Part shown: piece after piece, positions 17,523 through 31,050 of the stretch | How positions within the stretch are numbered: position 1 is the first letter of the stretch | Layout: each line of letters begins with the position of its first letter | Source: Owenia fusiformis | Lineage: Eukaryota > Annelida > Polychaeta > Sabellida > Oweniidae | NCBI GenBank assembly: GCA_903813345.2 | Contig: CAIIXF020000004.1 | Coordinates: 11,738,196-11,802,195 of the forward strand | Direction: 5' to 3' | Length of the DNA: 64,000 bases | Notes under the pieces: generated by a model | Told to the model about the DNA's origin: nothing | The model's input: the letters and a program-made list of their open reading frames with translations, nothing else | The model's database searches: none | Translations under genes and position numbers: made by a program

Positions 17523-17580
17523 CTGTTATCAGTTTCCCTTCGGGCGCCTCGTCAACGTAAACTTCTTCTGCATGATTTAT
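17523..17580 (-). CDS. al: Candidate first coding exon of aristaless (start unresolved)
   Basis: Donor ACAG|GTTAGT at 17523 leaves one base over, which matches the phase needed by the acceptor before 11825 (G + AG = GAG). The open frame reads NHAEEVYVDEAPEGKLIT and runs on into ETDIHK. Its EEVxxDEAPExKL pattern resembles the N terminus I remember for fly Aristaless (EEIKLEELPQEAKL). However, this frame has a TGA at 17581-17583 and no ATG; the only ATG (17573) is in the +1 frame and gives a 14-residue peptide ending in TGA. It could be an internal exon (acceptor ...CATGCAG), a 5' UTR exon, or a start exon with a one-base frameshift. Confidence 0.4.
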
Positions 17581-20112
17581 TCACGTGCGTATTAATATAT
17601 CAATTCAGACGCTGGATTCGAACAATAAAATGACCATAGCCACTAAACATTAAAAGGTATCGGTATTACCTTTAATGAAGCAAAATCTAGTATAAACAAA
17701 TACACCTAATGATTTCTAAGCCCAGTATTTACAATTCGTATCAATATCTATTAGCCTTGTAAAACGGGAATATAATAGCCAATAAAAAGTACCGCTAAAT
17801 ATGTGTCTTTAATAGATCTTCAATATCTACCCAAAGAACACGCTATTTACACTAAAACACTTTAACAAGAAAATTATCTTTTTTTCATCAGAGAAAAAAT
17901 TACCAGCTAGCTTTGTAATTACCACGTGATTTGCAACCACCAATGAAAATCAAGATAGAAGGTCACGTGTCTTGTTTGACCAATCATTTGTTTTGATAGT
18001 TGGGTATTCCCTGAAAGGAAGAAGAATTCTCGTGTTTAGATTTTAGCCTTTGAATGTGACACTAATTAGTGTAACTAATAATGTCCATACTTTAGAACAG
18101 AGGAGGAATTAAGACATGACTTATCTATTAAATAAAATGTGTACTCAGATTATCAATTTCTCAACTACTGCCCTATATTGATTCCTACAATCCAAGCGAC
18201 GTTCGACACGTGCAACTCTTGAGTGTTGCCACAAAAACGGAAATCATCCAATCAAATAACTCCATCTTTTATCAAAACCCAACATTTCACCAATCAAATG
18301 CCAGCAATTTTTACGTTCGATTTATTTTGTTGTTTGCGCTTGACGGGGATTCGGCGTGAAATGACGGTAAGCACTCCCTTGCCCCGGGCATTAAAGGAAC
18401 ATAGAAAATTAAAAGCTATTTTTTGTTTATGAAACTGGCATTGTAAACTGACCGGTCTAAACGGAAACCGGCATTTTCCGATCCGGTTAGACCATAAACA
18501 AAATTGATTATTGTAGGCTATATTTTGCAGTCTCATATTACGTCACTTTGGAACCTTGTACACATAGTAGGGATACCCCCACAAGATCGCCAGTAGAAGC
18601 CCCACAAGATCGCCAGCAGAAGCCCTCCCGCCATTGGTTTGTACTATGCCTTCAACGTCAAATATACAGTACGTGCTCGTTAAGCACTGATGACTGATTC
18701 CTTTGGTTACAGTTTTTTTCTTAGAATGCAAACCATCGGCATTTCCGTGCCCATAGCCAGCTTTCATTTCGAGGGGGTTGAACCGGTTATTCATTCGTGA
18801 ACTTATCACATGATGATATAGTTGATTAATAATAATAAGTCAAATATATTCATCCACTAAACATCTATGCATGGTTTTAGCGAGGGTCTTGTTTTAAGAT
18901 TGGTTTTGGGTTTGCATCCAATTAGGTAAAATGATGCAACAATACGGATAAATACATGAACTAGTGTGACGATTAGTGCTAATGTATCGTTTGCAAGCCA
19001 ATAAAGTGTCTTCTGCAATTTGTGTAAATTTTCTTATTTGAAGAAAAGTATACGACAAGGAATAATAAGCCAAAAATGCAATAATTTCTGAAAGGCTGCT
19101 CTCTGGATATATCCTGCATATGCTTGTTGAAATGTTTCCCAAATGACAGTCGGATGCCGTTGGATAATGCGTATTTGTAACATAGCGAGGATAATTTTTG
19201 GCACAACTTTGATGGTATTTTTTACATTTTTATTTGTATATCGTCTTATCTATTTATTACATACAGACTGCCAGATTAGACTCGTATATAAAGGTTTTGT
19301 TGATTTGTTAACTTTGTATCAAAATTGATATTTAGCTGGGCGTTGAATTGAAATCATTTATATTTAGGATTGAAAAAGTTGTTGATTGGGTATAGGGTGC
19401 CCATTGGTTTTAGAACTGGAATAGTCATGTACAACTTATGTGCACTCACTCTGAAAAAATTCCATGATGAAAATATTGGATAACATTGGAGCTAAAGTAC
19501 TGGTTTTTGAATTGTATCACTTCTTGTTTGTTTACTGATTCATATCTCGTTTAATTCTAAGTACTTTATCTATTTCGTAGGAGTCGATAGTCACTTTTTG
19601 CTAATGTATTTATTAAGTAACTAATGTAACCCTTACGTTTGGTAATACATACATACTGTCAATTTAAACACAGACATTTAAATCCCAATATACATATACT
19701 GATATCACATATTAAAAAGTGTAAAATCGTGATTGTAAAGATTGTGAATTCGGATGTATTCTGAAGAAATTATGATTGAAACGAGGTGAGATTTTTCCAG
19801 GGGTGGGGATTGTTAAGCATGGGGGAGAGGAAGCGTAGTAATGCATATAATTGGTCTTTATTGTTCCCGAGTTAGCGCTAATTGCTGCCTGTAGATCGGA
19901 TTAATAACAATAAAGTCTATATTGATTGTTTCCCCTGACGGAAAATGACGGTCGTGCTGTCGGTCGAATGTTACAAAACACAAAAAGAGTGGAGTAACCG
20001 AGGAATAAAGTAAATAGATTTGTTGTTAGCATTTTAAAGTGAAAAGAAATGATTTAAAATACACTCCATTCCATAAGTTTGGAAATCGGAAGTAACCTTT
20101 TGGATCATTTAT

Positions 20113-20520
20113 CTAAGTCTGTTTAATTTTAGAGAATCCCCTTGTTTTCGCAAATTCAACTGCCGGCTGTCAGCTACCGGACTAACCTTCTATTTTATGG
20201 GTAGCTCATTTAATTGTTAATAGTATCTGCCACTATTCAATTCATATTTAATGAGTTGGTCATAAAATAGAAAATTAATCTGGTAGCCGACAGGCGTTAG
20301 TTGTATTCACGAATACAAACTAAGTCTGTTTGATTTTAGAGAATCCCCTTGTATTTGCGAATTCAACTGCCGGCTGTCGGCTGATGGAATAACCTACTAG
20401 TTTATGACCAGCTCATTTAAATATGAATAGTACCTGACTCTATTCCATTCATATTTAAACGAGTTTGCCATAAAAAAGTAAGTTAATAGCCGACAGTCGA
20501 AAGTTGCATTCGCGAATACA
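20113..20520. mobile_element. Tandem pair of palindromic MITEs (copies A and B)
   Basis: Each copy is ~170 bp. A (20144-20316) runs from TTCGCAAATTCAACTGCCGG to GCGTTAGTTGTATTCACGAA; B (20351-20519) has the same inverted ends, outermost GTATTYGCGAAT. Both are preceded by AAGTCTGTTTNATTTTAGAG, so the duplicated unit is ~205 bp. A third copy is at 53698-53870. Confidence 0.75.
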
Positions 20521-20666
20521 AGCTTCAACAGTCCTTTTCCATCTTTGCACGCTCCGGTCTTCTCTGCGACCGAAGTGAGCCGAGTGAACGAAGATGTAAC
20601 TTTCCAAACTATTGTAACCGAAGATCAAAATTAAGAGTCACACACTAACAAGCTATGAAAAAAGGA

Positions 20667-21017
20667 GGAGGGAAAGTATCGTAACAGATTTCGGACAGTC
20701 ATATGTTAGATTTTGACTATTTTCTGAGGATTTAAGCAGGTGCATTAGTTAGACCAATGCATTATCTCCAGGAAAAGCACTCATAGAGATGATAAAATAA
20801 TTTCGACTTAAGACAGGGGAGATGCAAACAACCCACCCAGATGTTTTTTCTGAAATGTTGTCTTCCCTCTCTCAAAGTCGAAATTATTTTATCATATATT
20901 TGAGTGCTTTTCCTGTAAGTAATGCATTGACTTAATATATATACCTGTTTAGATCCTCAGAAAATAGCCAAAATCCAATATATGACTGTCCGAAATCAGT
21001 TGCGCTAATTTCCCTCC
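20667..21017. mobile_element. Long foldback element
   Basis: Arms of ~140 bp, e.g. GATTTCGGACAGTCATAT (20687) with its inverse ending at ~20997, CTATTTTCTGAGGAT, CCAATGCATTA, GGAAAAGCACTCA and ATGATAAAATAATTTCGACT, closed by ~45 bp. Outer GGAGGGAAA/TTTCCCTCC mark the ends. It would fold into a near-continuous hairpin. Confidence 0.8.
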
Positions 21018-22139
21018 GCATTTGCACAAATGAGTGTACATAAGAATCACTTGTAACCAGTTTACCCTCTCCCTTCCCAACAGACGCATTATATCATACC
21101 AGCAGAAAGCAGATTCATTTTAGGTGTCCATTGTTTGTATCATTAGATGTGATACCATGGATCTACTTCGTGAGATATCACAACCCCATATCAGTTTCCT
21201 TCTAGAATATGGATTTAAGTTCCATTTGAGTGTCCCCATTTAACAATGAATAAATTGAAATATAAATATCGATCGTCCTCGTATTCAATGGTGTATAAAT
21301 GCGTCAGCTCTTCATAATTACATATACTCGATCAGAAACCAAGAAATCGGACCAAACGTTTATGCTACGATTGAAAATGTCGTATACGTACTTTTTCCGT
21401 TTTGAAATGATTACCTACAAAAAACAACACGATACGATGAGGGATCAATAGGTAATGGGCGTTTTTTTACAGAGATACTTTGAGTTTTCACCAATCATTG
21501 ATCATATATCACAAGTGATTCACCATTCTAGGCCTACTATCCTTCAACCCTGAAAAGAGTCAATGATCTTTAATACCAATCAATTCACAATCCAAACAAC
21601 CTCAACCAATCAACGTGATTTTATTGACAATCAACCTATAAGATTAACATCTCTTATTCCCGGGTGACTTTGCATCATAAGTAGATTATCCACGTGTTAT
21701 GGCGAATTTAAAAAACAAGCCTTGTCAATATCTGGAAACTTTTTTGAGAACCTACTCAAGTTCGTCATTGGTATTTGATAATTGATCAATACAACCAAAT
21801 CTGATCTATTATAATGTTAATAAAACTAATCCGACATTGGCATTTTTCATGTTACGTCAAATCTAGAATCCCGGGGATTATTCCATCAAATAGAATTATT
21901 AATAGATTATATGATTCTTTGTTTGTAATTTGAAACCTCTTTGGGATTTCGCGTATATGTTTTTGTACTTGAAATAAGTATTGTAATCAAGACTCGAACT
22001 CAAGATTCAGGGATTAGGATTTGTGTCGAAGCGGATATGCTAGTTGTGTTGACCTAGTGATATTGGGGTCCGGTATTCAGTCAATTCCTTTACTTTGCTT
22101 TTGTTAAGCAGATTTAAGCAATACCACTTCTTCTTCTAT

Positions 22140-22200
22140 TTAACAAACCCAACAAACAAACAAACTAACCAAACAAACAAGCAAACAATCAAGCAAGCCA
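22140..22200 (+). repeat. Low-complexity (AACAAACA)n tract
   Basis: Imperfect AAACAAAC units with scattered C, about 60 bp. Confidence 0.8.
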
Positions 22201-23214
22201 AGGATGAACAATTAACAGAAGTCGCATCGAGTCGTCCCGGGAAAGGTTCACTTATATTAAAGTTTGAATTGTATCGTTCAGTGCACACTTCAAAGAAAAT
22301 CCCCCGATTATACTTAAATGTTGACACTCACACTGTACCCACCTGTACACCATCGTAACTTGCTGCACAAACAGACTGTATTTACGACAAATTTAATTTG
22401 TATGACAAAAACCTGCAACTTTTCTTTACCAATATCCGGGCCCCATTGCAAGCTTTGAAGCGTGATCTCCACTAATATTTAAACGGAATTTACCGAGCCA
22501 GACCGGAAATTATTTTGATTCAGTTGGCTGTTTTGATATCGTTTGTTATACGATCTCTTAGCCCTCACCCGAAAATAAAGATTTAGGATGGTCCTGGTTT
22601 TCTCGTTTATTTATAGTAAATAGAAAGGAATATCGGGAACGGATGGTGTGCATTCTTAAAAAATTGTAGGGCTCTCTTCCAGCGACGCTTTTTAGCGATG
22701 ATACAGAGTTAGCATCCCCGCAGATTAGTTTCCTATTTAATAAAAATCATAAATAAACGAGTATTTCAAACGCTGTTAATCTTCAGATACCTTATAATAT
22801 GTTTAATTAACTGCTTTTGTGATATCACTTTGTGCGCTACCTGTTCTCTCCTAAGATGAAATTATTTTCCCAGTCGCGTAAGATGTAATGAAATAGTTAA
22901 TTGAGCAGCTATGAAGTTGTTTGAAGACGCTTTGTATTTGTTAAGGGACACTTTCAACTTGTAAAGCAGGCTTTAGCAGGGATTTGTAACAGTTATAATT
23001 AATTTGAATGAAGCCTTTGGTAATTATTGACATATTAAATACCAATCGAATGGCGTTCGGTATTTCTATGTTTAGCCCGAGAATTGAAGGATTTCTGTCG
23101 CTTCTGATTACTCCTTCAGTTCAACTTTGATTTTTACGTGACGTGTTCGGTAAAAAGCCGCTGGGTTAAAAACTGAGGAGTCTCTAAGCTTAGGGTTTAA
23201 AGAGATGAACACAT

Positions 23215-23515
23215 ACGAGTCTAATCCCGGGGACTTTATCGGTGATCGCCACCTACGGTAGGGCAAAGCTATGTCCTTTCATCTTGCCGCGACCCTTTCC
23301 TCGTGTACAACGGACCCCACGTTTGCCGAGTAATGAAACAGTAGCGTTATCATCACACGGCCGGGGTATTACGTCTTCCAAAACTTCATTCCCCTCGTAA
23401 AATCCTCCCAAGGAGAGGCTCTTATCGCGTTATTACTTGACTATTCCTCGCCAACAAATCGAGGGATTGTTTCTATTCGAAAGGGCAGCCCTTCTAAATA
23501 TACAGGTGGGTAATT
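23215..23515. other. GC-rich island of unknown nature
   Basis: About 300 bp clearly richer in G+C and CpG (CCGGGGACTTTATCGGTGAT, CACGGCCGGGGTATTACG) than the surrounding AT-rich DNA, with no internal repeat. One + frame is open for ~65 codons without ATG, but no recognisable peptide. Possibilities: conserved regulatory element, unrecognised exon, or old repeat. Confidence 0.35.
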
Positions 23516-26500
23516 CGAACGGTAAACAAATCAAATCTCAAAAATGTTCTTTTTAATCATAAAAATTAGTTTCAATTGAATAGAACACGATGTTTCAGAA
23601 CAGCAATTACCGAGTGTTTGCACAATCAAGTGATACGTTCGGTTTAGAGATCAGAACTAAACCGCATTTTTATGTTCGTAAAAATGCCGTGTTTTCTCTC
23701 AGATGAACCCAAATAGGAAAACTGTTAAATCTAAAGAGTTACATAAACGTAACAATCAAGTGATACACTCGGTTTTAAAGATTAGAACTAAACCACGTTT
23801 TCATTTCTTTGCCCATTTCTCTCAGTTGAACTCAAATAGGAAAACTGTTATAATTTAAAGAGTTACATAAACGTTTATTTACTCTCTTTGCCGAGTTCCT
23901 TGTTCAGAGGGTCACACTACATTTTACATTTTAAAATTAGACCATCCAGAAATTATGGAACTTAGAATAGGCTATTTGCTGTTTGACTTTGGGATGGAGT
24001 CTCTTATGCCATAATGCAAGATTTCATTTTTTCGAAATATGTTCCCAAATCAGATTTTTGAGAATTATACCGAAATTTTGCGTTGGCGTCATCGTCATAT
24101 TTTTCAGAAAGAAAGCCCCGACACATCTAATTTGAAGCCATTCTGTCAAGAATTTAAATATTTTCCTGGCATGAATCAAATAGAAAATAGATTCTGAAAT
24201 AGGTGATACAAATGGTTTCTTGAGTTGGTATTAACCTCGATACTTCCATAGTAGGAGTAAACTTTGCGATTTTCGACGATAATTCACGATAATTATAAAT
24301 TCATTAAAATGTTGCAACGTTCGGTATTTTTATCTTATTCTGTTGTTGTTTTCAAATGATGAATGGTGCCTTAATTTAGACAAAGAGCGAGTAAATACGT
24401 CATAATCATTAAAAATATATGATGAGTTGTTTTTTCGTTGACTACATCGTGGGCAGTGTTTGTGAGTATTTTGAACCCACTGGGTGACACATCCTACTTC
24501 CCCATTATAAAAAATAAGCACGTAACTATAGTAACTATAAATCAGATGTTTGGTCCTAGCAACCAAATGAAAAAAATTTTGAGATGCGAGATTCAAGGAC
24601 CTTTACGTTGCATCTATAATCATATTAGATACGCAACACAAGTACAATACGCAACACAAGTACAATATATGAAGGTATGACATTCTTGGGGAAGACAGTG
24701 GAATATTATGTATATGGTACACACCAAGACACTGAATTTTTGGATTTCTTTAACCATTTTTTGTTATGATGTAATGCTCCTTTAAGGAAACTTACGTTGT
24801 CTCTGACTGGAATGTGTTCCTCCTATAAGACTTGCGATATCGTAACAGCTTCTTCGTTTTTCTCCTTCCATCTTTTTATTCTTTAAAACTCCCTTGTCAG
24901 CCGTCAACGTCCTAAAACCAAAGTGACGGCTATAATAACATAGATTTATTTTATTGACTATTTTTATTCTAAGATAGTCTAGCATAACTTCCTTGGTGAA
25001 TATTTCTAAATTTAGGCCAAAGGTTTCATTTTAATTATTTGTTATTGTACAGAGTAAATTTATTGTATCTGAATGGGAAAGGAGTGTTTGAGATTGTTTC
25101 TTTTCGTTAGGTTATAGATTTGGATATTGTGGTTTTTGTTTCTGCTCTGTATAAGGAATTAGATCATTGAATTGCTCTGTTTACCCCTCCATATTGTATC
25201 CTGGTTTACAGGCGAAAAACAATCATGATATACCACAAAATACGAAATTAACGAACAGTGAAAACTGATAGAAAATTGAATTAAGAATTAACCACAGTTT
25301 TAATCATTAATCAAACTTCAAATTACATTTTACCAAATTATATTTAGTTAAGTAATCAAAAAATAAAAAATAATGAACCTCTTCATAATTACTATAACTA
25401 TTATTTCATATCATCATAACCATCATTTTTTCAAACTTAATACAAATGTCATGACAAACCCTTTTTATATCTGTATGCTTCTGAAAAAATTGATCATCAA
25501 TTTTCATAACGTCACCTATTTTAGATAATTTATTTGACTGTAAGAGAATCTTAATTTGACTTGCATCCATAGCAACAGTATTTCTAATGTTGTCATATAA
25601 ATTTTACTTCAAAACATTGAGATTTTCATTGCGGAACTCAGAAGCAAGTGTATTGAATTATCCAGTCCAATTATCCCCTGATTAATGTAATTATTTTTCT
25701 ATTTTATTTCGAATTACTAAACTATTGGCTTTCCGGTAGTAATTGGGAATTAGGGAACTAAATGTGTTTGATTAATGATTACACTTAAAAAATATCATAG
25801 AATGGAGAAGCTCAATAGTGACAGCTATTGTATTTGTGCTGTACAATTTGACCCCGAAATAGGATGGCTTTGAAAAAAACGTTGGGGGCTAAAGATCGAG
25901 TACCAATTTCTACAGAGTTAATATTTTTTACATTTTAAGGAGGCATTTGGGACTTTTCCCATTTCATTGTAAAAGTACATGTCAAAAAGATACTTCAAGG
26001 AATTTGACTGGTTCAAAAGTACCACTCACGTGATATAAACACCCTCGTTTGCGGTGCATCGGTGTCCTCGCGTCTGTCAATAAGCTAATTTAGCTCGTAA
26101 TAGATATTTTCTGGATGTGCAGTGAGCCCACCCATGTTTGAAAACCCAACAAATCTCCTTAATTTATATAAGTATGTATGTTTCACCTAAGTCAAACTTG
26201 ATACCTGGAACGTACATCGCTTGTAATTTTAATGCATTATTGAAATCAGTTTGACAGGCCAGGTATGATGGCAATGGTGACAATTGATTGTATGTGAGAT
26301 TACCGAGTGTTTTTCATCATTTTTTTTTGGATAATTAAAGACGCCATACAAATTATTTATCGTTAATGACTAACACTTTTTGACAATATTATTTTCCTGT
26401 TTTCAAATTTTTCGTTTCACAGTTTTGGCAATTGATAATTAATGACGCTATACAAATTATGTATTGCTATTTAGATCAACTTTTTTGTCAATATACCAAT

Positions 26501-28040
26501 AACCTCATTCCAAAGGGCAATATTGTGAAATAATGGACCAAGGGCCGAATGACAGAGGACCAAGATGTCCTTATGTTGCCTGCTGATTAATAGGGGGGGG
26601 GGGGGCACATTTCAAATCAGGAAAACATTTCCGGGAAAACTTTTTTTGCCCCCAAATTTAAGGCTGATTTTTTGATAATTTTGCCGAGTGTGTATGGGCT
26701 TAAAATCTTTTTGGGCCCAAATTTTTACTGGCCCCACCCGATATCCACAAATGGTTATAACTATTATCACCTCATATTAAAAACTGAGTACATATTCGCT
26801 TTTCGCCAGGGCACAGGGCACTATGCATGGCGCCACCTTTTGCTGAAGTCAACGTAGTAAAATAAAAGCCATCTAAACTAATTATTAACTAATACCCTGA
26901 GAAAAGGCCGAGAAAGGTGGTGATAACACTATTCTTATGTTGACAAATATTTCAGAGATGTATAGAATAATTATTAGTTGTATTAATTGTATTCATAACT
27001 ACTCACAGTTGAAAACCAGGTATCTCTGTCTCATATTAATAAATTGATCTATGAAAAGAAACATTTGTTTGTAAAACGACAACGGGAACGACAAGAACTG
27101 ACTCACCTTTTTCAAGAGAGCCTAATACAAATATGTAAAAAATGACATTTCAAATATTTGAAGCAACCTTTCCGAAACGCGATTTAAGTTACTGTTACTC
27201 TTTAAATTATCTTAATTACCAAAAATGAAATTGATATGTCCGTGGACATGAAGATATTGTGTTCATCCAATAAAATCTCAACTAAATTACTTGAACAAGT
27301 GATTACTGAGAATTTGCCCCGGAGAATGTTTACCTGTCACCCTGATGGAAAATAAGGTGAGATCGTGAGACCAAAAAGTCTTCTTCAAGTTCATTATTAG
27401 ATAATCTGGTATCTGAGCAAATAGGCTATTGAAGTTTAGAATACAGAAATTGTCCAAATTCAGTTTAATTGAAAAGTTGGCCTATTTAAATTATTATTTC
27501 CAAATAAATCAGTAAATGCATCATTAGAAAAATGAAGTAAGACTGGTATATGGCAATTTAGTGAAAACAGTTTTTCTAACTCTCAATTCGTGGTCGAATC
27601 ATCGTTGCCCCTTTAAGATTAAAAAAAATTTTTTTCTACTAATGAGAGAGATAAGTAATATTTCTCTAAACCTCTGTTATGTATACATGTATTATATTTC
27701 ATTTAAATACATAAACTTTCATACATTACTGTAAACTTACCCTATCTTCTTATGTTGTTAATATTTCGTCCAAGCCGTATTATTTGGCGTTTACGCTGTC
27801 GTATAGAAGATTAAATGATCATCACCGAGCGCCGCTCTTCTTTTATCAACGCAGTACATAAATTGATAAATATTTTACAAATTGTCTTCATAAAACGTGC
27901 TGTGAGATATTAAACCTCTCTTTGAAGTAATTGTCGATATTTAATACCAATCATTGGTTAGAATTGTGTTTTTTCTGCGATAATTGTAATATTTATTCAG
28001 CGCATTATTGCAACCAATAGCGGAGCTTTCCCGCGGTTTA

Positions 28041-28190
28041 AGTGTCGTCTGCTCCTTCATGTGTATTGTCCAATTACTCTCTGAATTTTCAATGAAATGT
28101 TACATTTTCTTGCATTTTTATACAATTTAGAAACCGGGCTACACATCTGTTTACTTTTTCTTAATTGATTCCTTTACAATTCAACCCATT
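28041..28190 (+). repeat. Copy of ~170-bp dispersed family
   Basis: Starts AGTGTCGTCTGCTCCTTCAT, then CTCTGAATTTTCAATGAAAT, then CATTTTTATACAATTTAGA and CTGTTTACTTTTTC. Confidence 0.65.
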
Positions 28191-29394
28191 TTGAAATTTA
28201 AGCATGCCCATCGTGGTAGTTTTATGTGTGGACAAGCGTGTGTGGTTTGCAAGTTACTGCTCTACTGGGTGACTGTTACAAGCCACAAGCCACGCCTCCC
28301 TATGCCTCCCAGTGAAATAGAAACAGAGCAGTTTGATGAATTTACTGAAGCTTAGTAGTCCTGATACGTCTGATAAGAGCTCAGATCTTGGTATAAGCTT
28401 GACAAAATGGTAATGTATATTCTCACGTTTGCAGGACTTTTAAAAAATGTTATTAGAATTATGTTCTTTAACTTCAAGAGTTCTGCTATCAGTCATTCTG
28501 ATTCATCAGAGCCCATCTTTATGTTGCCTTTATTCCAAGGCATGGTACAGGCTTTGGGTTTATCTACCCGGGGATAATGCACTGAACGAAACTCATCTTG
28601 TATAATAAACTCAATGTGACACAAAAACATGATCTGCAGAGTCATTAATTTTAGCAACCTGTGAAATTAACCGCTTAGTGAAGATATCCATTTGGATTAT
28701 TATATTAATAAATTAGATCTTAACAGATCCAGCTGACGCGCCTTGAAACAAGATTTCACCATAGTTTGGTTTCAAACTGCACTTTATTGATGGAAATATA
28801 TAATCCCAGGTGAATAAAATTGAACAGATATGGCTGTTGAAAAATCAGAGAGTATTGACACCTTGAATACCATGAAACCTTATCAATGACTAACAAGAAA
28901 TAAAGTTATATAAACACCACTGTATATATATTTCATGGAAGGGATAATACCATATTGGCGTTTGGGATTTTACCACGAGGCGTGTTAGACATAGTTTTTG
29001 CTATTTTTTCTTTATTCTAGATTGTTTTATTTTTGGAAAAATCTCAATATGTTTATCTCAAAATGTTGTACCTAAAAAGTTGATTTTGCACTCTGAGCTA
29101 TATTTTGGACGATTGGCAAGAGTTGTATGAGAGAATAGATATCTGTATAATCACAAAAAATAGTTTATTATACGCAAGCTAAGTTGGTAGATTAATTCAA
29201 TAGTCAATACGTTCAACTTATTTAAGAGAGTTGTAGATATGAATCGAACTACCACATTTAATCCAATATTAGTTTTTAACAGGAGTTTCATAGAAAGAAT
29301 TATTTTAATATTCGAATTCTTTTTCTAAGTCTTCTCGGCATAGATTGGATATTTTCTCTTCTCTTCAATATTCTCTTTCATCATATTTGAACGC

Positions 29395-29580
29395 GAAATA
29401 ATATCAATCGGGTCATATTCTAAATCGTGAAATAGAGTGAAAAAGAGATGAATTAGCAAGGAATAAAGTAATCAGGCGTATTGTAAAGAATTTTAATTGT
29501 ACAAAACTGCTGAAAATTTTGACACTTCATTTAAATTTTCGAGAGAAATCAATGGAATTTGAAGGAGCAGACGACATTTT
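29395..29580 (-). repeat. Copy of ~170-bp dispersed family, inverted
   Basis: Reverse complement reads ATGTCGTCTGCTCCTTCAAA, then TTTCTCTCGAAAATTTAAAT, then TTACTTTATTCCTTGCTAAT and ATTTAGAATATGACCC: the full family in antisense. Confidence 0.65.
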
Positions 29581-29831
29581 AAATTTAGGACTAGCCTATG
29601 CAAAAACTGTAAATTAATTAAGCCTAACAAAACATAACATAATGATAGGTACCGTACACAAAGATTCTACAATTAATAAATATTATTGTTATTCACTCAA
29701 TTAATGAACAATTTAGCAACAAGCCATGGGGAACGCTTCCTTCATTTATACCTATGTGAAAATCGAGTTTCAATAATGAAATTGATTACAAACACCAAAG
29801 GGGGTCCATCATTGGATTCAGAACGTATCAT

Positions 29832-29948
29832 CTAAGACCAATACGCATGCGCATTGTAAAATTCGCTGGTAATGCTGCATGATGGGATGGGATCTCCGTT
29901 GGGGATTGGACCAGTGATCATGGGAACAAACAAAGGAGGTTCTTGCAT
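29832..29948 (-). CDS. Possible small exon or ORF, 38 codons
   Basis: A GC-richer patch with an ATG-to-TAG frame starting MQEPPLFVPMITGPIPNGDP. A second frame is also open after an acceptor-like GCGTTACAG. An NRF1-like ACGCATGCGCA lies at its edge. I do not recognise it; two open frames in one GC-rich patch may be chance. Confidence 0.15.
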   Translation of the reverse strand: MQEPPLFVPMITGPIPNGDPIPSCSITSEFYNAHAYWS

Positions 29949-30769
29949 GAGCTTCGCCCTGTAACGCATTCAATTATTTCAACATTATAACAGTTCATAA
30001 ATTAAAATTACTGAAATTAAAAAATTAGAATAATCAAAACTCTTAAAATGTTTCAACTGGGTTTTCATTTTGTATATCAAATTATCTCTTGCTTTAATGT
30101 GATTTGTCATTTTCAGAATGACTCTCATCTAATTATTTTATTTGAAGTGTACCATGAGGTTTCTTTCTCTTGAAAGCCCATGAGTGAACAAATGGTCGTC
30201 TATGTGCACTTTTCTAATTTTGAGAAAATGCAAAAGCATCATTTCAAGAAAAATTGCAAATCAGTTATCTGCTTATTATGTAAAAATCATTTCTTCAAAT
30301 ATATGATGTATATAGTCTGAGACTAACATAGAGTTTTATGCATGTCTCAGAGCTAGCCTATTCTGTTTCTAAGCAGGCGATAGGACATGTTTCGTTCTGT
30401 CTTTACATCTGACCCAAGTATACTCCATTATCATACAAAATGAATCATATAAAAGGTGTATGCATGCAGCTTTTTCGATTTTTAAGATGGTACAGTAATC
30501 ATTCAACATCATATCAGTTTTTCATAATATTTTCAGTACTCTTGCAGGCTCCTAGATCATGCATCTGATAGTCATCAACAATAAAAATATAGTCTCGATC
30601 TCATATATTCGGGCGTATTATTGAAACAATTTCTCATCACGGGAATGTTCATGGCTACCAATGATTAAAACAGTTTATTGTAAAATTACACTGTAATAAA
30701 ATAATCATAAGCATTTTAAAACGTAAATTAGGCCAGTATTGAATTAAATTAATAGTAGATGTGGCGCTA

Positions 30770-31050
30770 TGGTATAGCGCAACAGGTGTCTGGGGGCGGG
30801 GCAGGGGCCCAGAAAAATTGGCCTGAAACCTCTTTAAAGGCCCGTTTAATGGGCCTTTTTGGGGCAAAAATGGGTCTTCAAAGCCTTATTTTTTTAATTT
30901 AGGCCAACTTTTCAGAAAATGGGGCTTAAATTTTCAAAAGTTGGCCCCACTTTGTGGTTTTAGGGGCAATTTTTTTGCAAGCCCCAAATCTTTTTTCAGA
31001 CTTCAAATATGCCCCCTTGTTGGTTTCTGGATCCGCCCTTGTCTACAGAC
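30770..31050. mobile_element. Degenerate transposon-like sequence
   Basis: Dense in GGGGC/GCCCC and AAAATTGGCC motifs and ending TTTCTGGATCCGCCCTTG, a phrase typical of dispersed repeats in marine invertebrate genomes. A weaker relative seems to lie at 26590-26745 next to a poly-G run. No coding frame survives. Confidence 0.35.

Noticed and set aside
18543-18809. 88-codon minus-strand ORF
   Set aside because: No ATG context or splice support; contains a 21-bp tandem duplication (CCACAAGATCGCCAG) and looks like a dispersed repeat fragment.
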